Assembly: GCA_016926475.1 (NCBI GenBank)
Contig: JAFGON010000100.1
Location: 1-16,986 of the forward strand
Length of the DNA stretch: 16,986 bases
Direction: 5' to 3'
Source of the DNA: a candidate division WOR-3 bacterium
Lineage (GTDB): Bacteria; SDB-A
Numbering within the stretch: the first letter of the stretch is position 1; every line of letters starts with the position of its first letter. Shown piece by piece: positions 1 through 8,690 of the stretch. The translations under genes were made by a program, and so were the position numbers. Below the pieces are notes generated by a model. That model saw only the letters and a list, made by a program, of their open reading frames with translations, was not told the origin of the DNA and searched no databases.

Positions 1-76
1 ATCTTCCGGCACATATTTCTACAGGATAGTCGCCGGTTCTTTCACCGACGCCAACAAGATAGTTGTTGTAAGGTAA
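1..76 (+). CDS. C-terminal end of a secreted protein with a FlgD-like sorting tail (5' partial)
   Basis: Reading from base 2, the sequence encodes 24 residues, SSGTYFYRIVAGSFTDANKI followed by VVVR, and then a TAA stop at 74-76. The SGTYFYR...GSF...K motif is the final strand pair of the FlgD Ig-like (Por secretion tail-like) C-terminal domain. It lines up with the ends of the two large proteases downstream (GSGTYFYRMTAGSF and PSGTYFYKVTA). The gene therefore belongs to the same kind of tail-bearing exported proteins and probably is a third member of a tandem set. Its catalytic or binding domain lies outside the window, so its activity cannot be named. It is too short to appear as a normal open reading frame. 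The strong hairpin at 86-113 follows it directly. Confidence 0.8.
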   Translation, partial: SSGTYFYRIVAGSFTDANKIVVVR

Positions 77-85
77 AATAATTTA

Positions 86-113
86 ATCCTGGGGGAGTAA
101 TCTCCCCCAGGAT
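86..113 (+). terminator. Strong hairpin after the upstream gene, probable terminator
   Basis: There is a perfect 12-bp inverted repeat (arms 86-97 and 102-113, the core being GGGGGAG/CTCCCCC) with a 4-nt TAAT loop. It starts 9 nt after the stop codon of the truncated upstream gene. No U-tract follows at once; the next run is A-rich. It may act as a terminator with a weak tail or as an mRNA 3'-end stabiliser. It separates the upstream gene from the next transcription unit, whose ribosome binding site is at about 212-218. Confidence 0.65.
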
Positions 114-223
114 GGAGTGACCTCCAAAAAATAAAGAATTTCTCGCCTTGTTGAAAAGAGGGGTATGTTTTTTTTAATTGTATATTTAAGGAAAATATAA
201 ATAAAAATCACGGGAGGGAAAAC

Positions 224-3200
224 ATGGATAGAACTTTCAAAGTACTCTTTTTAATGCTTCTTACAGTCCCTGTAATGAACCCTATTGCAGCTTTTGGCAC
301 AAGTGAAGTCATGAAAATGGAAGTAAACTCTGAAGGGAACAACGGGCTTGAATTGAGCTTCTCTCTCGGATTTTATGAAATAAGGGATTTTGAAACCGGA
401 GGAAAAATATTTCAGGAAATAATAGCATCCGGAATTGTGCTCCCAAACGAACCAGGTAAACCTTATTTCCCTACTTATTCAGAGGTTTTTGCAGTTCCGA
501 GCGGAGCGGAAATAGTTTTAAACGTCAATAATGAAATTACCAGAACCGTGGAAGATGTTTTGCCGGTTCCATCTTTCATAATACCGGCTGACAACGACAA
601 TTCTCCAATTTCTTATGTCCCCGACCAGTCGATCTATGAAGGAAACATGCCGTACCCTGATCAAAATGTTTTTGTATCGCAAAGGTGGAAGATTAGAGGC
701 GTAGACCTCATAACCGTCACTGTAATACCTTTTAGTTGGAATCCGGTTCTGAGAAAGTTGACCGTATATGAAAATATAGATTTTTCCATATCGTTTGTAG
801 GCGGTTCGGGCAGGATTGGTGAAGAAAGACTACGGACACGAAATTGGGACAGAGTCTTGAAGTCAATTGTAGCTAATTACAATTCACTTCCGAAAATCGA
901 TTATTCGAAGAGGATTGAAGAAGCTCTTGGAGATTCAAGAGACAACGCTGAATTTTTGATTATTGTACCCGACGATTCAATTTTTATTTCATGGGCTGAA
1001 AGCATTAAAGACTTCAGAGTTGAAGAAGGAATAATAACCGAAGTTTTCACTTTGACCGAAATAGGGGGAAGCACTTCGACGATAATTGAAAGTTTCATAA
1101 ACGATGCTTTTTATAACTGGACTATTGCTCCCGAAGCAGTTTTGATCCTGTCTGATTATCCCAACAGCGGGGACGGATACGGTGTAGTAGCTCCTATCTA
1201 CAACGGATATTGTGCTTCTGACAACATTTACGCCGATATTGACGGAGATAATCTTCCGGACCTCGCGATTGGCAGGATATGCGCTCAGAACGAAGATCAC
1301 CTCAGGGATATGATAACGAAAGATTTAAACCTCGAAAGAAATCCGAATACAGAAATGCAATTCTACAAAAACCCAATATCAGCTTGCGGGTGGCAATACG
1401 AGAGATGGTTTCAACTCTGCGCGGAAGTGATCAGAGGTTTCTGGGCTAACTCTCTTGGTAAAGACCCTTTAAGAGTTTACGCAATATATCAATCCCCGAA
1501 CCCGGCTCCAGGTATGCAATGGTCTTCAGCGGCGAACACGCAGACTGTCGTCAATTATTTCAACGCTTTGGGTTATATCGATCTGACAGTTCCCAGCACC
1601 ATCACTTGGAACGGAACAGCTCAGGATGTCATCGTCGGATTAAACAGCGGCGCTTTCATGCTGCAGCATAGAGACCATGGAAGCGAGAGTGGCTGGGGAC
1701 AACCTGATTTTTCTGTCGGCAGTATCAATCAGCTTCAAAATTACGACACAAAATATCCCTATGTAATGTCCACAAACTGCCTCACAGGAAAATATAACAG
1801 TTCCGGGCAAGTTTTTGCCGAGAGGTTTCACAGAATAACCGACAGGGGCGCTGTCGGTGTCAACGCCGCGAGTGAAGTCTCTTATTCTTTTGTAAACGAC
1901 GTCTACGCATGGGGAATTTATGATTATATGTGGCCGTGGTTTGACCCTAATCATGGAGTGGGAGGTCAGGCGGACGTAAGACCGGGTTGGGCTACAATGT
2001 CTGCCAAATATTATCTCTTTTCTTCCTCTTGGTGCGGTTCGACTTCAAAACCGGTTACCTATCATTTGATGCATCATTTTGGTGACCCATACATGAGGCT
2101 ATTTTCCGAGGAACCCCAGCATCTTTCTGCAATATACCCTGAAGCAATTTTGGAAGGTGTCGATTCTTTCCGTGTATGGGCTCCGGAAAGCAGTATTGTA
2201 GCCTTCTCGCAGGGAGGAGAAGTAATAGGAAGGGGTGAAGGCGACGGATCGTGGCAATATTACGATATTGAACCTCAAAATGCCGGGGATACAGTTAAGG
2301 TAGCGGTTATTAAGCAGAATTATTACAGAAACGTCGGACACCTTCCTGTTGTGCCTGCTTCACTTCCTTATATAGTCTATTCGCACATAAGCGACACATC
2401 CGGAGGACACGGTGACGGTCAGATAAATCCTGGCCAGGCATATTCTCTGACGGTTCAGGTGGCAAACTGGGGTGGGGCGAACGCCCAAAACGTCTTCGGA
2501 CACCTTTCTTCTTCAGACCCGAATGTCAGTATCGCCATGGATACTGTATCGTACGGAACTATAAATTCAATGGACACGACCAACACAAATGAAACCCTCG
2601 GATTGCAAATTTCAAACGGGGTACAAGACAGCACGACAGTCAATTTCGATATAATTTGCAGAGACTCGCAGGATTCCGCCTGGACGAGTCAGATAAGTTT
2701 GTTGGTGAATTCTCCCAGACTTGAAGTCTCTGATATCTCAGGACCGGTAAGTTTAAATCCAGGGGATGATTTTAAATTTTCGGCTGCCCTTCAAAATTTA
2801 GGATCTGGAACAGCCCACGGCATAGAATTCAAGTGCAGAATAGCCGACCCATACATAACCGTCATGGATTCAACTGAATCCCTCGACAGCCTGAGCAGTC
2901 AACAAGAAGCTGTGTTTGACAGCGCTTTTAGGGTAATTATTGACCCGAGCTGCCCCCAAGGTCATTTTACGGATATGATCTTTGTGTCCACGTCTGGGGG
3001 AGGCATGACTTTCTCGGATACATTCCGGTTCGGTGTCGGAGTTTCTTTCGTGGAAGATTTTGAGACCGGAGGAACAAACTGGACATACACAGGTCCTTCT
3101 TCATGGCATGTAACCGAACACAGATACCATGGTGGACAAAAATCCATGTATTGCGGAAACGAAAACACCTGGGTCTACTCAAATTCGGTGGCTAATGCGA

Positions 3201-3865
3201 GGGTAATAAGCCCTGATCTTGACTACACCAACAACAGCGTCCTTTCATTTTGGCACTACTACGATATGGCGAACAATTACGACAAAGTTCAGCTTCAATA
3301 CAGTATTGACGGAGGTACGAGCTGGAATCTTATAAATCCAGAAGAAGGTTACACGGGAGCATGGGGTTACACCCCATACGATTCTATTTACACCGGTTCG
3401 CAAACGGTCTGGGAAGAACAGCATGTCAGATTTCACGGCAACGGGACTTTGAAGTTTGCCTGGCTTTTCTTTTCTAACCCGACTCTGTCCGCTGAAGGAT
3501 ACTACTTCGACGATGTCAGCTTGACACTTGGCTCGGGTTTTGTGGGAGTTGATGAGGAAGAAGAATTGACCGGAGGAGCAGGAGAATTCATTTTCGGGTT
3601 GAAAAGAGTATTTCCCAACCCTATGAAAAATCGTGCCATGATTTCTTTCAGTATTGGTGAAGAAGTGAACACGAGCATAATTGTTTACGATGTTTCGGGC
3701 AGAACCGTCAGAACTCTGGTCGAAGCCGTTCTTCGTCCGGGGAACTACCGCACCGAATGGGACGGAAGAGATGACAATGGGACGTTTGTGGGGAGCGGGA
3801 CCTATTTCTACAGAATGACAGCCGGATCTTTCAGCGCCGGAGACAAACTAATTTTGATCAGATGA
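224..3865 (+). CDS. Secreted gingipain-like (C25 family) cysteine protease with Ig-like repeats and FlgD-type C-terminal tail
   Basis: This 1213-residue exported protein starts at an ATG with GGGAGGG 5 nt upstream. Residues 1-24 form a signal peptide (basic start, hydrophobic core, AAFG). Residues 30-235 resemble the C25 propeptide (PGKPYFPTYSE motif). The catalytic domain spans roughly 242-628 and carries the expected His-Cys dyad: His485 in HRDHGSE and Cys519 in STNCLTGKY. A calcium-type loop DIDGDNLPD lies at 338-346 and the domain closes with HFGDPYMRLF. Then come an Ig-like segment, two CARDB-like repeats (about 720-940, each with a PG-rich start), a jelly-roll/MAM-like module (952-1102) and a FlgD-like tail (about 1124-1213) ending SGTYFYR...KLILIR. 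The tail suggests export and surface attachment by a type IX-like route, but no secretion genes are present here to confirm that. Family membership is well supported; cleavage specificity is unknown. The gene heads a cluster with a second C25 protease 20 nt downstream. Confidence 0.9.
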   Translation: MDRTFKVLFLMLLTVPVMNPIAAFGTSEVMKMEVNSEGNNGLELSFSLGFYEIRDFETGGKIFQEIIASGIVLPNEPGKPYFPTYSEVFAVPSGAEIVLNVNNEITRTVEDVLPVPSFIIPADNDNSPISYVPDQSIYEGNMPYPDQNVFVSQRWKIRGVDLITVTVIPFSWNPVLRKLTVYENIDFSISFVGGSGRIGEERLRTRNWDRVLKSIVANYNSLPKIDYSKRIEEALGDSRDNAEFLIIVPDDSIFISWAESIKDFRVEEGIITEVFTLTEIGGSTSTIIESFINDAFYNWTIAPEAVLILSDYPNSGDGYGVVAPIYNGYCASDNIYADIDGDNLPDLAIGRICAQNEDHLRDMITKDLNLERNPNTEMQFYKNPISACGWQYERWFQLCAEVIRGFWANSLGKDPLRVYAIYQSPNPAPGMQWSSAANTQTVVNYFNALGYIDLTVPSTITWNGTAQDVIVGLNSGAFMLQHRDHGSESGWGQPDFSVGSINQLQNYDTKYPYVMSTNCLTGKYNSSGQVFAERFHRITDRGAVGVNAASEVSYSFVNDVYAWGIYDYMWPWFDPNHGVGGQADVRPGWATMSAKYYLFSSSWCGSTSKPVTYHLMHHFGDPYMRLFSEEPQHLSAIYPEAILEGVDSFRVWAPESSIVAFSQGGEVIGRGEGDGSWQYYDIEPQNAGDTVKVAVIKQNYYRNVGHLPVVPASLPYIVYSHISDTSGGHGDGQINPGQAYSLTVQVANWGGANAQNVFGHLSSSDPNVSIAMDTVSYGTINSMDTTNTNETLGLQISNGVQDSTTVNFDIICRDSQDSAWTSQISLLVNSPRLEVSDISGPVSLNPGDDFKFSAALQNLGSGTAHGIEFKCRIADPYITVMDSTESLDSLSSQQEAVFDSAFRVIIDPSCPQGHFTDMIFVSTSGGGMTFSDTFRFGVGVSFVEDFETGGTNWTYTGPSSWHVTEHRYHGGQKSMYCGNENTWVYSNSVANARVISPDLDYTNNSVLSFWHYYDMANNYDKVQLQYSIDGGTSWNLINPEEGYTGAWGYTPYDSIYTGSQTVWEEQHVRFHGNGTLKFAWLFFSNPTLSAEGYYFDDVSLTLGSGFVGVDEEEELTGGAGEFIFGLKRVFPNPMKNRAMISFSIGEEVNTSIIVYDVSGRTVRTLVEAVLRPGNYRTEWDGRDDNGTFVGSGTYFYRMTAGSFSAGDKLILIR
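3077..3529 (+). repeat. Copy 1 of a duplicated 151-codon jelly-roll-like module
   Basis: This stretch encodes residues 952-1102 of the first C25 protease. It aligns without any gap to 6622-7074 in the next gene. By hand count about 89 of 151 residues are identical, including GPSSWH.TEH, SMYCG.EN, APYDSIYTGSQ/TPYDSIYTGSQ and EGYYFDDVSL. The fold looks like a MAM/choice-of-anchor-J-type beta sandwich that could bind carbohydrate or act as a spacer. Confidence 0.8.
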
Positions 3866-3885
3866 ACCTATAAAAGGAGACAGTT

Positions 3886-6800
3886 TTGAAGAAAATTTTC
3901 ACAACATCCTTGTTTGCCATTCTCGCTTTTTATTCACTGACGGCTGGACAACTTGTTTTCGATTTTTCGATAGACAGATCGGATTTCAATTTGATTTCAA
4001 TCGGAGAGAGATCTTTAATTCAAATGGAAGACGGAATGGCATCTTCTGAGAAAGGCAGCCCTTTTCTACCTTCTTTGAAAATTAACTATTCAATACCATC
4101 GCGTTCCGTGGTCAGAGATGTTGTAGTTGAAGACGCGGAGTGGATTTATTTAGGAAACTACAGGATATTTCCAAGCCAGGGGTACGTCCGTCTCGATGAG
4201 AATTTTGTATTTCACCCTGAGGATCCTGAAATCTACTCGGAAAACGCTTATTACCCTGAAAATATTCTGGAAAATTTTACAACGGGCAACAAGTCCGGTT
4301 TTTCAATTTGCGCTCTCGAACTGAACCCATTCCGGTATAATCCAGCGACAGGCGAATTGTATTATCTCGAGCGTTGCAGATTAAAAGTAGATTTCGATGA
4401 TGGTCTTGGAGATATTGTGTATCTGACTGAAAAGCAGTCAACGGAGTTTTCACGGCAGATCGAGGGAATAGTCGAAAATCCCGGTGATGTTTTTGTTTTC
4501 AGCCCCATGATAAAGGATCTCAGGGATTCCTCGCACGAATACGTTATAGTGGCGCCTTATTCAATTTCTCAGGAATTTGAAGAACTGATAGAGTGGAAAT
4601 CTAGAAAAGGGTATTCATCCGTTGTAGTCCCTGTTGAATCAATTTACGTCAATTACAGCGGCTATGACGACATGGAGAAGATCAGGAATTTTGTCAAGGA
4701 TATGCACCAGAACCATGGTCTCATATACCTTGTTTTAGCCGGTGATCATGATAATTTAGGCTCGAGGGTAATACCAATAAGAAACGGTTCGACGACCGAC
4801 AACACGCCTTCCGACCTGTATTTTTCTGATGTCGTCCCTTATTCTTCGAACTGGGACGGAAACGGCAATCATGTATATGGAGAATACAACATAGACGGAT
4901 GCGACTGGTATAGCGATGTCTATGTCGGTAGGTTCCCAGTGAACAATTCTCAGGAAGTGCAGAGATGGATATCCAAAGTCATTGGGTACGAACAGAATCC
5001 GCCTTCAGGCTATCTTGAAAAATCATTGATGGCGGGGGCGGGTCTCTGGCCAAGTGTCAACTACTACGGGGACAGGGTCTGCAATTATATAGCCGACAAC
5101 TTCCTTCCCGTTCATTGGCAGCATGTCAAAATGTACCAAACAGACACTCTTTCCTTTCCTCAAGGATTCACAGATTCATTCAGCGACGGATGCGCGTGGA
5201 GTCAAATCTGCGGTCACGGCAACCCCGACGGTATATACTGGTACAATCCGGGCGGATCCATTATAGACGGTTCTTCGGCTTCGGCTCTGACAAACGGAAT
5301 GAAACTAGGGGTGGTTCATTCCATAGCATGCCAGCCCGGCTGGTTTGACAACTATGAATGCGTCGGGGAGAAATTATTCAACGCTCCAAACGGAGGAGCC
5401 ATCGCTGTCCAGTTCAACGCGAGGTATGGCTGGGGGGCACCTCCGTCTTTCGGACCTTCTGAATGGCTGTGTATTTGGTTGGCTGAGGTGGTTTTCACCA
5501 ACGAAGTGTGGAATATTGGTGCCGCCCACGGTTTGAGTAAAGATGTAATGGTTCCAGGTTTAAGCCAAGGTGAACATTGGTGCGTCACGGAGCTCAATTT
5601 ATTCGCTGACCCTGAAACTCCTGTGTATTCATCTGAACCTCAGTCGCTCTATCCCACTTATGATCCGGTGGTCAGCCTTGGATCGAATCAGTATTCGGTC
5701 AACGTCTCAAATTCGAGGGATCCTGTGGAAGGCGCTGTTTGTTGCCTTTCAGACAGAGACGAACCTTCAATAAAATTTTATGCTGTTACCGACCCCTCGG
5801 GAAATGCAGTTGTAAGTACAAATTTTATCTCCACGACAAGTGTCGTGCTGACGGTGACCTCACATGACTACAGGGCTTTCCTGGATACTATACCGGCTTC
5901 AAGCTCATCTTCTTTTGTCGCTTTTACGGGAATAGACACAGTTATCGGCGGTTATCAAAACGGACAGTTCAATACCGGGTGTCATTATTCGGCGAAAATT
6001 GATGTAGCGAATTTTGGAACGCAGACGGCAAACGCGGTCAGGGGGGTTTTGTCCTGTTCTGAAACCGGAATAGCATTTAATCAAGATACGCTTGTATTCG
6101 GGAATATTGATCCTTCAGACACCGTCACTTCTGCCGGCTCCGCTGCCTTTTCTGTTTCAAACAACATTCCCGACGGCACCACTTTTCACGTGGATCTGAC
6201 CTGCTTCGATCAAGACGACAGCACTTGGTTGAGTTCTTTTGATTTGACAGTAAATTCTCCTCAAATTGATTTTGTTGTTTTAAAAGGCCCCCAGACAGCT
6301 TCACCCGGTGACACTTTGCTTCTGACTCCTGTTGTTAAGAACACTGGAAGCGCTAACGCTTTTAATTCCACGGTCAAAATGAGAACCACCAACACAAACA
6401 TTTCGGTTTTTGATTCTTCTGAGACGGTAGCGTGCTTACATCCCGATTCCTCAGCTGAACTCTACAGACAATTTGCAATCGCCATATCCCCATCTTGCCC
6501 TGAACCGACATACATAGATCTCGTCTTTGAGATCAAAACCGAAAGTCTCGATGTTTTTTGCGACACCTTCGTCCTTTATGTGGGGCAAGCTTTTGAGGAG
6601 GATTTTGAAGGAACCCCTGGGGACTGGATATTTTCAGGCCCTTCTTCCTGGCACACCACTGAACATACATCTAACAGCCCTACTCATTCAATGTATTGCG
6701 GAGTTGAAAACAATTGGACTTATTCCAATTCAATAGCTAATTCCAGGGTTATTTCACCAGCTGTCGATATAGCAAGAGGCAGTCAACTGACCTTCTGGCA

Positions 6801-7401
6801 TAAATACGAGCTGTACGACAACAAGGATAAAGTGCAGGTGATGATTTCAACTGACGGAGGATCAACCTGGGACCTTATAAACCCGGTTCAAGGATACACG
6901 GGAAAATGGGCATACGCACCTTACGACTCAATTTATACGGGCAGTCAGCAGACATGGCAAAGGCAGGATTTTATTCTTGACTATGAAGGAGAAGTAAAAC
7001 TGAGCTGGCTGTTTTTCTCCAACCCTTCACAGAACGCCGAAGGCTACTATTTCGACGATGTTTCATTGCATCTATCTTCAGGTCTCACCGGAGTCGAAGA
7101 GCCGGTAGAACCTTCACCTTTGAAAGATTTCGAGCTGTTCAGGGCTTATCCGAATCCGACTCAAGGAGAGATCCTGATCTCTTATTCTCTGGGGGTTTCC
7201 TCTATAGTTGAGGTGTCGGTTTTCGATATCACGGGAAGACAAGTTATCCGACTTTACAGCGGAGAGCAGAACCCAGGAAGATATTCGGTTGAATGGAACG
7301 GAAGAGACGAAAAGGGCGAATTAATGCCTTCGGGCACCTATTTTTACAAAGTAACAGCATGCGGACAAATTACAGGAGACAAATTTATAGTCGTGAAATA
7401 G
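3886..7401 (+). CDS. Second secreted gingipain-like (C25 family) cysteine protease with the same C-terminal architecture
   Basis: This 1171-residue exported protein starts at a TTG, 5 nt after AAAGGAGA, giving MKKIFTTSLFAILAF, a clear signal peptide (about 1-21). A C25-like propeptide (EKGSPFLPSLK) comes first. The catalytic domain is at about 217-584, with His444 in ICGHGNPDG and Cys482 in HSIACQPGWF as the predicted dyad. The calcium-type loop of the first protease is replaced here by YNIDGCDWYSD before VGRFPV, so metal dependence may differ. After an Ig-like region and two CARDB-like repeats (about 680-900) come the jelly-roll-like module (913-1063) and the FlgD-like tail (about 1083-1171, ending PSGTYFYKVTA...KFIVVK). 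The 20-nt gap to the preceding protease points to one transcript. The catalytic halves are much more diverged than the C-terminal halves, so the two enzymes probably differ in substrate preference. The specificity itself cannot be read from the sequence. Confidence 0.9.
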   Translation: MKKIFTTSLFAILAFYSLTAGQLVFDFSIDRSDFNLISIGERSLIQMEDGMASSEKGSPFLPSLKINYSIPSRSVVRDVVVEDAEWIYLGNYRIFPSQGYVRLDENFVFHPEDPEIYSENAYYPENILENFTTGNKSGFSICALELNPFRYNPATGELYYLERCRLKVDFDDGLGDIVYLTEKQSTEFSRQIEGIVENPGDVFVFSPMIKDLRDSSHEYVIVAPYSISQEFEELIEWKSRKGYSSVVVPVESIYVNYSGYDDMEKIRNFVKDMHQNHGLIYLVLAGDHDNLGSRVIPIRNGSTTDNTPSDLYFSDVVPYSSNWDGNGNHVYGEYNIDGCDWYSDVYVGRFPVNNSQEVQRWISKVIGYEQNPPSGYLEKSLMAGAGLWPSVNYYGDRVCNYIADNFLPVHWQHVKMYQTDTLSFPQGFTDSFSDGCAWSQICGHGNPDGIYWYNPGGSIIDGSSASALTNGMKLGVVHSIACQPGWFDNYECVGEKLFNAPNGGAIAVQFNARYGWGAPPSFGPSEWLCIWLAEVVFTNEVWNIGAAHGLSKDVMVPGLSQGEHWCVTELNLFADPETPVYSSEPQSLYPTYDPVVSLGSNQYSVNVSNSRDPVEGAVCCLSDRDEPSIKFYAVTDPSGNAVVSTNFISTTSVVLTVTSHDYRAFLDTIPASSSSSFVAFTGIDTVIGGYQNGQFNTGCHYSAKIDVANFGTQTANAVRGVLSCSETGIAFNQDTLVFGNIDPSDTVTSAGSAAFSVSNNIPDGTTFHVDLTCFDQDDSTWLSSFDLTVNSPQIDFVVLKGPQTASPGDTLLLTPVVKNTGSANAFNSTVKMRTTNTNISVFDSSETVACLHPDSSAELYRQFAIAISPSCPEPTYIDLVFEIKTESLDVFCDTFVLYVGQAFEEDFEGTPGDWIFSGPSSWHTTEHTSNSPTHSMYCGVENNWTYSNSIANSRVISPAVDIARGSQLTFWHKYELYDNKDKVQVMISTDGGSTWDLINPVQGYTGKWAYAPYDSIYTGSQQTWQRQDFILDYEGEVKLSWLFFSNPSQNAEGYYFDDVSLHLSSGLTGVEEPVEPSPLKDFELFRAYPNPTQGEILISYSLGVSSIVEVSVFDITGRQVIRLYSGEQNPGRYSVEWNGRDEKGELMPSGTYFYKVTACGQITGDKFIVVK
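6622..7074 (+). repeat. Copy 2 of a duplicated 151-codon jelly-roll-like module
   Basis: This encodes residues 913-1063 of the second C25 protease. It has exactly the same length as 3077-3529, with identity of about 60% by hand alignment. Several stretches are also close at the nucleotide level, such as around the YDSIYTGSQ and YYFDDVS codons. Tandem gene duplication followed by divergence of the catalytic half is the simplest explanation. Confidence 0.8.
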
Positions 7402-7435
7402 ATCTGCAAATACATACTGTTTTTGAGGAGGAACT

Positions 7436-8485
7436 TTGCTGAAATACGTCGATTTTGCCGTGGAAGAAATTTTGCGTCTCTGTAAAATACCCAGCCCTTC
7501 GGGTTTTACGAGAGAAATAGAAAATCAAGTTTTCAATGAACTCACGTCTTTCGGTTTTCAGACCACATATTCCAACAAGAGGTCAATCCTTTCCCTTTTA
7601 GGGGGTGAAGGTCATACGCTGGTCCTCGCCGCTCACTTAGACACGCTAGGCGCTATGGTGAGGTCACTTAAGCCGAATGGAAGGTTGAGGTTTACAAAGA
7701 TCGGAGGATTTCCGGAAAATTTCATCGAGGGAGAGAACTGCACTATCCATACTCGAGAAGGGCGCACTTTTTCTGGAACTTTTCAGCTTTTAAAGCCTTC
7801 TGTCCATGTAAACAAGAAAGCCGCAGAAGAGAAAAGGGATGATGAAAACGTGGAAATTGTTGTTGATGAAAAGGTCAGAGACAAGAAAGACTTGATCTCA
7901 CTCGGCATCAGTCCGGGGGATTTCGTGTCTTTTGACCCCAAGACAGTTTTGACCCAAAGCGGCTTTATCAAGAGCAGACACCTCGACGACAAAGCGAGCG
8001 CGGGGATATTGATCGCGTTAGCCAAATTGCTGAAGGAAGAGAAAATAACACCGGCAAGAAAAGTTTACCTTCTTTTTACGACATTTGAGGAAGTAGGACA
8101 CGGAGCGTCTTCAGGTTTGCCTGAAGACGCCGAAGAAATAGTTTCGGTCGACATGGGGGCTGTCGGTGACGATCTTGAGACTGACGAATACAAAGTTTCA
8201 ATATGCGCAAAAGATTCTGGAGGACCTTACGACTTCAATGTCACCAACAAACTCATAGAGTTAGCGAAAAAGGAAAAACTTAATTACGCCGTGGATATTT
8301 ATCCTTTTTACGGCTCTGATGCTGAAGCGGCTCTTTACGCGGGCTTCGACGTCAGGCACGGCTTGATTGGACCGGGAGTTTCCGCCTCCCACGGTTACGA
8401 AAGGACGCACAGAGAAGGAGTTGAAAACACGCTGAAATTGCTGAAAGAATATGTCAATTCTCCGGTGGTTTCTGCTCTTTCTTGA
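7436..8485 (+). CDS. M42-family metallo-aminopeptidase (tetrahedral aminopeptidase/FrvX type)
   Basis: This 349-residue cytoplasmic enzyme has no signal peptide. It starts at TTG, 4 nt after GAGGAGG. All the expected M42 residues are present: His67 and Asp69 (AAHLDTLG), Asp184 in RHLDDKAS (bridging metal ligand), the catalytic Glu218 with ligand Glu219 (TTFEEVGHG), Asp239 (SVDMGAVG) and His319 (SASHGYERTH). The usual dimerisation/PDZ-like insert lies between about residues 75 and 170. Length matches the family (about 340-360). M42 enzymes form dodecameric shells that remove N-terminal residues from peptides using two metal ions. Close co-orientation 34 nt after two secreted endoproteases suggests it finishes the digestion of imported peptides. 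Some family members are annotated as endoglucanases, but that label is historical and unlikely here. Its 3' end overlaps the convergent LapA-like gene by 32 bp. Confidence 0.9.
   Translation: MLKYVDFAVEEILRLCKIPSPSGFTREIENQVFNELTSFGFQTTYSNKRSILSLLGGEGHTLVLAAHLDTLGAMVRSLKPNGRLRFTKIGGFPENFIEGENCTIHTREGRTFSGTFQLLKPSVHVNKKAAEEKRDDENVEIVVDEKVRDKKDLISLGISPGDFVSFDPKTVLTQSGFIKSRHLDDKASAGILIALAKLLKEEKITPARKVYLLFTTFEEVGHGASSGLPEDAEEIVSVDMGAVGDDLETDEYKVSICAKDSGGPYDFNVTNKLIELAKKEKLNYAVDIYPFYGSDAEAALYAGFDVRHGLIGPGVSASHGYERTHREGVENTLKLLKEYVNSPVVSALS
8105..8130. repeat. Perfect 11-bp inverted repeat inside the M42 gene
   Basis: Arms 8105-8115 (GCGTCTTCAGG) and 8120-8130 (CCTGAAGACGC) are perfectly complementary around a TTTG loop. 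They lie in the codons for ASSGLPEDA, just after the catalytic EEVGHG motif. No T-tract follows on either strand. Protein coding constrains the bases, so it may be chance, but it would form a stable mRNA hairpin. Confidence 0.75.
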
Positions 8486-8690
8486 CGCCTTTTAAAGTCT
8501 GTTTTAAAAAAGCGAAAACACTGCCTCCGGTTATCATACCGAGTATGTAGACTATTAAAACCTGCAGTGCCAGTGGAAGGGTCATCTTCCATGAGAGAAA
8601 GCAAAGCGTGACCGTCTGTCTGTTCTGAACGGCGAAAATGACCACCAAGCAGATAAATACAGTAATCAATACAATATAAACATACCGCAT
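8454..8690 (-). CDS. Small LapA/DUF1049-like membrane protein
   Basis: This 78-residue protein starts at MRYVYIV. Longer reading from upstream is possible, but the ATG at 8690 has an ideal AAAGGAGGAAAT ribosome binding site, which decides the start. There are two transmembrane helices: residues about 4-21 (VYIVLITVFICLVVIFAV) and about 38-60 (LPLALQVLIVYILGMITGG). Between them is QNRQTVTLCFLSW, the hallmark of LapA-domain proteins (QN...PVT..FL.W, then LPLAL). The tail FLKQTLKGVKKEQKPPEN is basic and probably cytoplasmic. In enterobacteria LapA proteins help assemble lipopolysaccharide with LapB; outside that group the role is unclear, and no lapB-like gene is seen. The gene overlaps the convergent M42 gene by 32 bp. 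Confidence 0.8.
   Translation of the reverse strand: MRYVYIVLITVFICLVVIFAVQNRQTVTLCFLSWKMTLPLALQVLIVYILGMITGGSVFAFLKQTLKGVKKEQKPPEN

Noticed and set aside
5829-5845. Short hairpin CACGAC-AAGT-GTCGTG inside the second protease gene
   Set aside because: A six-pair stem in a long coding region is expected by chance and has no T-tract.
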